The position numbers and the translations under genes are program-made. This document shows, piece by piece, positions 8,385-13,198 of a DNA stretch of 13,198 nucleotides (position 1 is its first letter; the number at the start of each line of letters is the position of its first letter). Under the pieces are notes generated by a model that had not been told where the DNA came from, made no database searches, and saw only the letters and a program-made list of their open reading frames with translations. The stretch is from Candidatus Rifleibacteriota bacterium (GTDB taxonomy: Bacteria > UBP17 > UBA6191 > JACPRK01): assembly GCA_016213865.1 (NCBI GenBank), contig JACQZL010000366.1, forward strand, positions 1-13,198. Reading direction: 5' to 3'.

Positions 8385-9251
8385 GTGCACAGGATTTTTT
8401 CGATTTTACTGCTTCTAGGTCTTACCGCGGGCTGGGCACTGGCCGACACGACGGTGGCCCCGCAGGAACTCCTTACTACCCAAAACCCGCTGATGAAGCG
8501 GTACTTCATGCTCGTGCCGCAGGTCGTCCACGTGGTGGTCGGCGAACCTCAGAAGGAGTTCACGTTGACCCGGACCTCGGACGGGGCGTTGCACCTGAAC
8601 CCCGGCCTCGAAGGTAGCCCCTTCCTGACTCTGAAGCCGGCCGCGGGGGACATCCAGACCTTGACCACCGCCGTGGCCGACGGGTGGTTGAGCATGCCCG
8701 AGAAGCTCGAAGTGGCGGCCTCGTTCGCCGCGTTCGGCGAGAAGCCCTTCCAACCGCCCCCCGTGTCGGAAGTCGCCTGTCCCGAGGCCGATTATCTGGC
8801 CAGCTTCGAGGCGCGCCTCCTGAAGGTCTCGTCGATGGCCAAGAGACTGCGGTGGCTGTTCAACAAGACGATGACGGCCCCCAATCAGATCGTGAAGCTG
8901 TTCTACGGTCTGCAGATCCGGGTCTGGACGGCCATCAGCGAGCGCACGTCCTCCAAGCTGCTCCAGCAGGTCGCCGACGAGGTCCGGGACGATGTCGAGC
9001 GCGGCCAGGTCGAGGTGGCGCGCAAATCGCTTCTCGATCAGTTGGTCTCGGTGCTGGCCATGCACCTCATGGCCAAGAGCGAGGATACCCCCGCCTACAA
9101 CGCCATTCTCAAAGGGCTGCTAAAGCACTTGCAGTCGGTGGCCACTGTTCACGCCGCGGAAGGACGTCGAACCGGCAACCCGCAGGAGGCCCTGAAGGTC
9201 CGGCTGGACGCGGTGCGCAAGCTAATCGAGCTGGTCCAGAACAACGGTTGA
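8385..9251 (+). CDS. Secreted protein of unknown function, 288 residues
   Basis: I place the start at GTG 8385, although the frame is open from much further left. A GGAGG at 8373-8377 lies 7 bases upstream, a good promoter lies above it, and the translation begins with a textbook signal peptide: HR, then a hydrophobic core IFSILLLLGLTAGW and cleavage after ALA at residue 20. The upstream extension is translated repeat DNA. The mature protein has an N-terminal mixed part (residues 21-120) with strands such as YFMLVPQVVHVVV and a single Cys in EVACPEADY. The C-terminal half is helix-rich and charged (RLRWLFNKTM, DEVRDDVERGQVEVARKSLLDQLV, then VRLDAVRKLIELVQ). No catalytic motif or known family is apparent. 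It is probably periplasmic or exported. It stands alone, transcribed towards the minus-strand operon. Confidence 0.85.
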   Translation: MHRIFSILLLLGLTAGWALADTTVAPQELLTTQNPLMKRYFMLVPQVVHVVVGEPQKEFTLTRTSDGALHLNPGLEGSPFLTLKPAAGDIQTLTTAVADGWLSMPEKLEVAASFAAFGEKPFQPPPVSEVACPEADYLASFEARLLKVSSMAKRLRWLFNKTMTAPNQIVKLFYGLQIRVWTAISERTSSKLLQQVADEVRDDVERGQVEVARKSLLDQLVSVLAMHLMAKSEDTPAYNAILKGLLKHLQSVATVHAAEGRRTGNPQEALKVRLDAVRKLIELVQNNG

Positions 9252-9256
9252 GTCGG

Positions 9257-9280
9257 CTTGGCCGGCTGGCGCCGGCCAAG
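9257..9280. terminator. Strong hairpin between convergent genes, without T-tract
   Basis: A 10-bp perfect stem (CTTGGCCGGC at 9257-9266 with GCCGGCCAAG at 9271-9280) has a 4-base loop and starts 5 bases after the stop at 9251. Neither strand has a T-run after it, so it is not a canonical intrinsic terminator. Its place between two convergent transcription units suggests a role in 3'-end formation or mRNA protection. The remaining bases up to 9347 show nothing. Confidence 0.5.
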
Positions 9281-9347
9281 GTGCTCTGCCTCCGGACTTC
9301 GGCGCGTAGCCTGTGGGTGGCGATCTTCTGGGTACCGGGTCAGGCGC

Positions 9348-10406
9348 TCAGCGCTGCTTTCGCAATCCTGACAGCAAGTCCATGAACCGCCGGGGCGGTT
9401 CGGCTTCGAGGACCAGCGGCTGTCCGCCACGGCCAGGATGCGGGACCTCCAGCCGGCCAGCGTGCAGCGCCAGCCAGTGACGACTGTCGCGGGCGAGGTT
9501 GACGTTCTTGTCCTCGAAGTAGCCGACGTCCATCCGCCGCCCGTAGAGCAGGTCGCCGACGATCGGGTGTCCCAGGTGCGACAGGTGCACGCGGATCTGG
9601 TGCTTGCGGCCCGACTCCGGGTTCACCAGGAGCAAGCTGTGCCCGCCCACGCGCTCCAGCACGCGAAAGCGAGTGACCGATGGCTCCCCGGCCGGGTCCA
9701 CACACCTCTTGATGTGCACGGGCGACCCCTTGTCGGGGCCGATGGGGGCGTCGATCGTGAGCTCGTCGTCGGCGACCGACCCCTCCACGATTGCCAGATA
9801 CTGTTTACGGACCTGCCCCGAGACGAAGGCTTCCTGGAGTGCTCTGGCCGCTTGGGCGTGAAGGGCCAGGAGGACGATGCCCGAGGTCAGCTTGTCCAAA
9901 CGGTGGCACGGTCGCGCGTCGGGATGGGTCTGGCGAAGCCAGCCGATGACCGTGTCCCGCGTCATCAACCGCACGGGATGGACGAGGATACCCGAGTCCT
10001 TGCAGACGGCAATCAGGTCGGCGTCTTCGTGGATGATGCGGAGGCCGCCTGCGGGCGGCGGCGGCCCTGCGACCTCGTGGTGGACCTCCAGGCGGTCGCC
10101 GGCCGACATCCTCCGCGACGGCGAGACCCTGCGGCCGTTGACCAGGACTCGCCCCTCCCGGACCCAGTCTCTCCAACGGGTGCGGGAGAACGGACGCAGT
10201 CGTTCGCGCAGGTACGCATCGAGCCGCCAGCCTGGAGGGCCGTCATAGTCCATGACGAGCCAATCGCCCGGGCCCGTAGCCGCACGCGAGGCGCTTGGGC
10301 TGCGAGGCGGCTGGCCGGAAGCCGTGGGCAGGGCAGGGGAATCGTCTGGAGGCGGCAAGACTTCAAGAAGTGGCATGCCGGCATGGCGCGGGCCCGCGGC
10401 GATCAC
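9348..10406 (-). CDS. RluA-family RNA pseudouridine synthase with S4 domain
   Basis: The protein isomerises uridine to pseudouridine in RNA, most likely 23S rRNA or tRNA. An S4 RNA-binding domain (residues about 60-108: RLDAYLRERL, then REGRVLVNGRRV) precedes the catalytic domain. Motif II is HRLDKLTSGIVLLA (168-181) with catalytic Asp171. RKQYLAIVEG (200-209) and SGRKHQIRVHLSHLGHPIVG (265-284) are the other family motifs. The GTG start at 10406 overlaps the stop of the upstream glycosyltransferase gene as GTGA, which suggests translational coupling. No Shine-Dalgarno is visible. The first 50 residues are Pro/Ser/Ala-rich and unlike the family, so the true start may be ATG 10376 or ATG 10253 (MDYDGPPGW). 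Motifs alone do not separate RluA, RluC and RluD types, so no symbol is given. Confidence 0.93.
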   Translation of the reverse strand: MIAAGPRHAGMPLLEVLPPPDDSPALPTASGQPPRSPSASRAATGPGDWLVMDYDGPPGWRLDAYLRERLRPFSRTRWRDWVREGRVLVNGRRVSPSRRMSAGDRLEVHHEVAGPPPPAGGLRIIHEDADLIAVCKDSGILVHPVRLMTRDTVIGWLRQTHPDARPCHRLDKLTSGIVLLALHAQAARALQEAFVSGQVRKQYLAIVEGSVADDELTIDAPIGPDKGSPVHIKRCVDPAGEPSVTRFRVLERVGGHSLLLVNPESGRKHQIRVHLSHLGHPIVGDLLYGRRMDVGYFEDKNVNLARDSRHWLALHAGRLEVPHPGRGGQPLVLEAEPPRRFMDLLSGLRKQR

Positions 10407-11887
10407 CGGCGCATGAAAAAGGAGTAATCGGCCAGGTCGGGACTGGTCGTGGGCACCCGAGCGTAGGCTGATTCGAGATGGCGGCGCAACCCCGACTCGT
10501 TTGCGAGTTGGCCCTTGAAGTGGCAGTCCTCTCCCTTGCGGGGCGACTCGAGCAGCAGGACCAGCTTCGGCTCGTCCTTCTCGATTGCCGAGATGATCGT
10601 GGCAGCCTCGAGGCGGAAGATGCCCTTCTCCGGCTTGCCCCCGCCCGCGGGCACTTCGCCCAAAGGCGTGTTGCGACGGCCGGCCAGAAATGGGATCTCC
10701 CAGTGCTCGGCCAGGATGGAGTCGTCCGGCTCGGTGGCCTGGCGTACGAACTCGACGACCGCCGCGCGCTCGTAGCGCGGCAAGTCGGACGAGAATGAGA
10801 ACAGGGCCGACGCGAAGGCGAGCGCGCCCAGTCCGACGGCCACGCGCCTGGCGTCATGGCGCTGGGCCGAGAGGGCGGCCAGCAGCTCGGCGGCGAAGAT
10901 CGCCAGGAACGGAAGCGTGAAGAGGAGGTGGCGAGCGTAGAACTCGAGGTGTGCCGGCAGGAAAGCCAGGGCCTGCACCAGGTGACAGGCGAGCAGTACG
11001 CGACCGTCGGTCGCCTCGTCACGGATGCCGCGAAAGAGGCCGAGCACCCCCAGGAACAGGAGCAATCGGTGAGCGATGGGGGTTTCGCTGAACCATCCGA
11101 CGTTGAAGAAGGCGTAGTACACCCAGAGCGGGTGCAACTCCTGGAAGGACTTGCGGTGATGCCCCACGCAGAGCGCCAGGAAGCTGTCCAGGTAGCTCAT
11201 CATCGGGGCCAGCAGCAGGACCGTGGTCGCGGCGGCCCCGGTCAGCATCCAGCCCGCGCCGTGCAGCGCCCGCTCGCGCCTGGAGGTGTCGTTGCCCGGC
11301 TTCACGGCGACCACCAGCAGGAAGAGGAACGTGCCTCCGAAGGCGAAGACGCCGAACAACTTGGCGAAGACGGAGACGGCCCCCAAGATGCCGGCGGTCA
11401 GCCAGAGCAACGGCCGGCCGCCGCCTTGCCACGCCTTGGCGGCCATATACACGCTGGCCACGTAGAAGCAGAGGAAGTAAGCGTCCGACGTGAAGAACCA
11501 GGAAAAGAAGTGCCAGTAGGAGTCGGAGACCAGCAGCGCCAGCGCCAGGAGCGCGCGATTGCGACCCCAGAAAGTCTCGGCTAGCAGGAAGGCGAAGAAG
11601 GCGCCGATGAGGCCGAAAGCGACGGTCATCTTCTTGGCCGCCAGCGCCGACGGTCCCGTCCAGCGAAAGAGCAACGCTCCGAGCTGGATCGCCACCGGCG
11701 TGTGATCGAAGGCGACGTCCCGGTAGAGGCGCTCGCCCATCGCCGCGCGCCAGGCGGGATAGAGGTTCATCCCCTCGTCGTCGCCGACCAGCGTGGTCGG
11801 TCCGAGGTTGCTGGTGTACAAGAACCAGGCTGCGACGAGGAGCAGCACGGGCGCGAGCAAGCGGCCCGGGCGTTCGGTGGTGGGCAC
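10403..11887 (-). CDS. GT-C superfamily membrane glycosyltransferase (ArnT/PMT-like, GT39/GT83 type)
   Basis: This 494-residue protein has about ten or eleven hydrophobic helices (roughly residues 9-25, 88-104, 112-122, 134-150, 160-175, 177-195, 213-230, 275-287, 298-312, 321-338 and 348-365) and a C-terminal soluble part of about 125 residues. The first extracytoplasmic loop carries DDEGMNLYPAWRAAMGERLY (36-55) and then RDVAFDHTPVA, the acidic loop-1 motif in which GT-C enzymes hold their catalytic Asp/Glu. Such enzymes move a sugar from a polyprenyl-phosphate donor to lipid, glycan or protein on the outer face of the cytoplasmic membrane; donor and acceptor cannot be told from sequence. 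The GTG start at 11887 follows the dehydrogenase stop by 4 bases, with no nearby Shine-Dalgarno, so translation probably depends on the upstream gene. Confidence 0.85.
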   Translation of the reverse strand: MPTTERPGRLLAPVLLLVAAWFLYTSNLGPTTLVGDDEGMNLYPAWRAAMGERLYRDVAFDHTPVAIQLGALLFRWTGPSALAAKKMTVAFGLIGAFFAFLLAETFWGRNRALLALALLVSDSYWHFFSWFFTSDAYFLCFYVASVYMAAKAWQGGGRPLLWLTAGILGAVSVFAKLFGVFAFGGTFLFLLVVAVKPGNDTSRRERALHGAGWMLTGAAATTVLLLAPMMSYLDSFLALCVGHHRKSFQELHPLWVYYAFFNVGWFSETPIAHRLLLFLGVLGLFRGIRDEATDGRVLLACHLVQALAFLPAHLEFYARHLLFTLPFLAIFAAELLAALSAQRHDARRVAVGLGALAFASALFSFSSDLPRYERAAVVEFVRQATEPDDSILAEHWEIPFLAGRRNTPLGEVPAGGGKPEKGIFRLEAATIISAIEKDEPKLVLLLESPRKGEDCHFKGQLANESGLRRHLESAYARVPTTSPDLADYSFFMRR

Positions 11888-11891
11888 GGGG

Positions 11892-13043
11892 TCAGTCTTT
11901 GAGCAGCTCCCGGCTGATCACCAGGCGCTGGATCTCCGAGGTCCCTTCACCTATCTCGAGGAGCTTGGCATCGCGGAACAGGCGCTCCACGGGATAGTCG
12001 ATGGTGTATCCGTACCCCCCGTGAATCTGGATCGCCTTGCTGGCCGCGCGAACGGAGGCCTCGGAGGCGAACAGCTTGCACATCGCCGCCGGCAGCCGGT
12101 AGGGCAGCCCCGCATCGCGGGCCCGCGCGGCGTGGAGTACCAGCAGCCGGGCGGCTTCGACCTCCGTCGCAATCTGGGCGATCATCTGCTGGATCGCCTG
12201 CAGGTCGGCGATGGGTTTGCCAAACTGGAAGCGCTCTCGAGAGTACTTGACGGAGGCGTCGAGCGCCGCCTGGCCGATGCCGACCCCCATGGCCCCGATG
12301 CCGATACGGCCGCCGTCCAGCGTGCGCATGAAGTTGCGAAACCCGTCACCCTCGCCGCCAAGCATGTTGGACGCCGGGATCTCGAGGTTCTCGAAGATCA
12401 GCTCCACGGTGTTGGAGCCGCGCATTCCCAGCTTGTTCTTCTCGATCGTCCCGACGACGAACCCGGGCCAGTCGGTTTCGGCGATGAAGCTGGAGATGCC
12501 CTTGGTTCCGATCCCCGGCGTCGTCAAGGCGGTCAGGATTGCCGTCCGCGCCACGCTGCCGCTGGTGATGTAGACCTTGCGGCCGTTGACGATGAAGCGG
12601 TCGCCCTTGCGCACGGCGGTCGTCTTCGTGCCGCCCGCATCGCTGCCTGCCTCGGGCTCGGTCAGACAGAAGCAGCCCAGGGCCTCTCCGCGGGCCAGCG
12701 CAGGCACATACCGTTGCTTTTGCTCCTCGGTGCCGAACATCACGAGCGGTGCCACGACCAGACTATTGTGCGCTGCGAGCGTCAGTCCCACGGACGCGCA
12801 GGCCCGGGTCACTTCCTCCACGGCCAGGACGTAGGTCACCATGTCGGCGCCGGCACCGCCCAGCGACTCGGGCGCGTAGAGCCCGAAGAGGTTCAGTTCG
12901 GCCATCTTGCGGAGAAGTGCGTCCGGGGTCGCTTCGGCCCGGTCCATCTCCGCCGCGAACGGAGCAATCTCGGACTGGGCGAACTCCCGCACGGTGTCTC
13001 GGACCAGGATCTGCTCTTCAGTCAAACCGTAAGCGTCGGGCAT
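11892..13043 (-). CDS. Acyl-CoA dehydrogenase (FAD-dependent, short-chain type)
   Basis: It oxidises acyl-CoA to trans-2-enoyl-CoA, passing electrons through FAD to electron-transfer flavoprotein, in fatty acid or branched-chain amino acid breakdown. I chose ATG 13043 ([11 protein letters not shown], 383 residues, the family's usual length): GGAAG lies 8 bases upstream, and the GTG at 13097 would only add an atypical Pro/Arg-rich extension. Family signature 1 is LTEPEAGSD (127-135), followed by the ITSG strand (160-163). Signature 2 is QIHGGYG (339-345). Catalytic Glu366 lies in GEGTSEIQR, the position used by short- and medium-chain and butyryl-CoA enzymes rather than by isovaleryl- or long-chain ones. 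Chain-length specificity cannot be read further. It is the first gene of the leftward operon. Confidence 0.95.
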   Translation of the reverse strand: MPDAYGLTEEQILVRDTVREFAQSEIAPFAAEMDRAEATPDALLRKMAELNLFGLYAPESLGGAGADMVTYVLAVEEVTRACASVGLTLAAHNSLVVAPLVMFGTEEQKQRYVPALARGEALGCFCLTEPEAGSDAGGTKTTAVRKGDRFIVNGRKVYITSGSVARTAILTALTTPGIGTKGISSFIAETDWPGFVVGTIEKNKLGMRGSNTVELIFENLEIPASNMLGGEGDGFRNFMRTLDGGRIGIGAMGVGIGQAALDASVKYSRERFQFGKPIADLQAIQQMIAQIATEVEAARLLVLHAARARDAGLPYRLPAAMCKLFASEASVRAASKAIQIHGGYGYTIDYPVERLFRDAKLLEIGEGTSEIQRLVISRELLKD

Positions 13044-13104
13044 TTCGGGGACTTCCTTCCGGACAGAGAATCGAGGGCCTGGAACCGGCCGCGTCACTGA
13101 CGCG

Positions 13105-13133
13105 ATTGTAACCGAGATCGAGGCCCGTCGGCA
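13105..13133 (-). promoter_or_regulatory. Possible promoter of the acyl-CoA dehydrogenase operon
   Basis: On the minus strand TACAAT (13110-13105) is a good -10 box with 5 of 6 consensus positions. A weak -35 (TGCCGA at 13133-13128) lies 17 bases upstream. Transcription would start near 13098, giving a leader of about 55 bases before ATG 13043 and excluding most of the longer GTG-start reading. The -35 is poor, so confidence is modest. Confidence 0.4.
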
Positions 13134-13147
13134 CGAATCTCGTTGGT

Positions 13148-13198
13148 GGGGGGGCGCATGTCTCGTAGGTGGCCCCCCCCCTTTTCAGGATAAACACA
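13148..13198 (+). repeat. Dispersed repeat, copy 2 (cut by the window edge), with G7/C9 hairpin
   Basis: The core GCATGTCTCGTAGGTGG plus C-run (13156-13179) is identical to copy 1 at 7987-8010, in the same orientation, followed by TTTTCAGGATAAACACA up to the window end. A run of seven G (13148-13154) can pair with the nine C (13173-13181) over an 18-base loop, and four T follow, so the element also looks like a terminator-type hairpin on the plus strand. No plus-strand gene precedes it. The tail stops at the point where copy 1 continues into the CACAGAG inverted repeat. Confidence 0.75.

Noticed and set aside
9438..10427. 329-codon open frame on the plus strand
   Set aside because: Antisense shadow of the pseudouridine synthase; Val/Asp/Arg-rich translation with no motif.
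9348..13043. Dehydrogenase, glycosyltransferase and pseudouridine synthase considered as one pathway
   Set aside because: The three activities share no substrate or product. Tight spacing alone shows co-transcription, not a joint function.
11793..13100. 435-codon open frame on the plus strand
   Set aside because: It lies antisense to the acyl-CoA dehydrogenase, whose signatures and catalytic Glu are intact. The translation has no recognisable domain and is a by-product of high-GC codon use.

Overview
The window is high-GC bacterial DNA, densely coding, with short intergenic gaps, GTG starts, Shine-Dalgarno-led genes and sigma70-like promoters. The giant CARDB-repeat secreted protein, the Ski2-type helicase fragment and the intergenic CACAGAG/CTCTGTG inverted repeats suggest a large-genome environmental bacterium such as a Planctomycetota or Acidobacteriota-like lineage, probably from a metagenome. 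This placement is inference and weak: there is no rRNA or other phylogenetic marker in the window.

Left half (1-7266, + strand): one uninterrupted frame that is open at the left edge. Its first ~79 codons are the middle of a Ski2-like DExH helicase (motif II DEFH, motif III LLSAT). At about 220-240 it changes without warning into an extracellular protein made of thirteen CARDB-type beta-sandwich repeats (the first truncated), one PPC domain, three further beta-rich modules and a duplicated C-terminal module. The helicase lacks everything after motif III and the CARDB protein lacks its signal peptide and the start of its first repeat, so the join is most probably an assembly chimera or a deletion. 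A strong intrinsic terminator (7296-7331) follows the stop.

Middle (7332-9347): a minus-strand gene for a small secreted protein that appears frameshifted (7370-7914); a 470-bp non-coding stretch holding a dispersed repeat (7987-8026), a CACAGAG/CTCTGTG inverted repeat (8022-8170) and a good promoter; and a plus-strand gene for an orphan secreted protein of 288 residues (8385-9251). A strong hairpin without a T-tract sits between this gene and the convergent operon that follows.

Right half (9348-13043, - strand): a compact three-gene operon transcribed leftward: acyl-CoA dehydrogenase, then a GT-C type membrane glycosyltransferase (4-nt gap), then an RluA-family pseudouridine synthase (GTGA overlap). 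The functions are unrelated (fatty acid or amino acid catabolism, envelope glycan assembly, RNA modification), so the linkage looks like ordinary operon compaction. A second copy of the dispersed repeat (13148-13198) lies upstream of this operon and is cut by the window edge.

I found no CRISPR array, tRNA, rRNA, transposase or defence system. The items most worth a second look are the helicase-CARDB join, the two-copy dispersed repeat, the frameshifted secreted gene and the architecture of the giant repeat protein.
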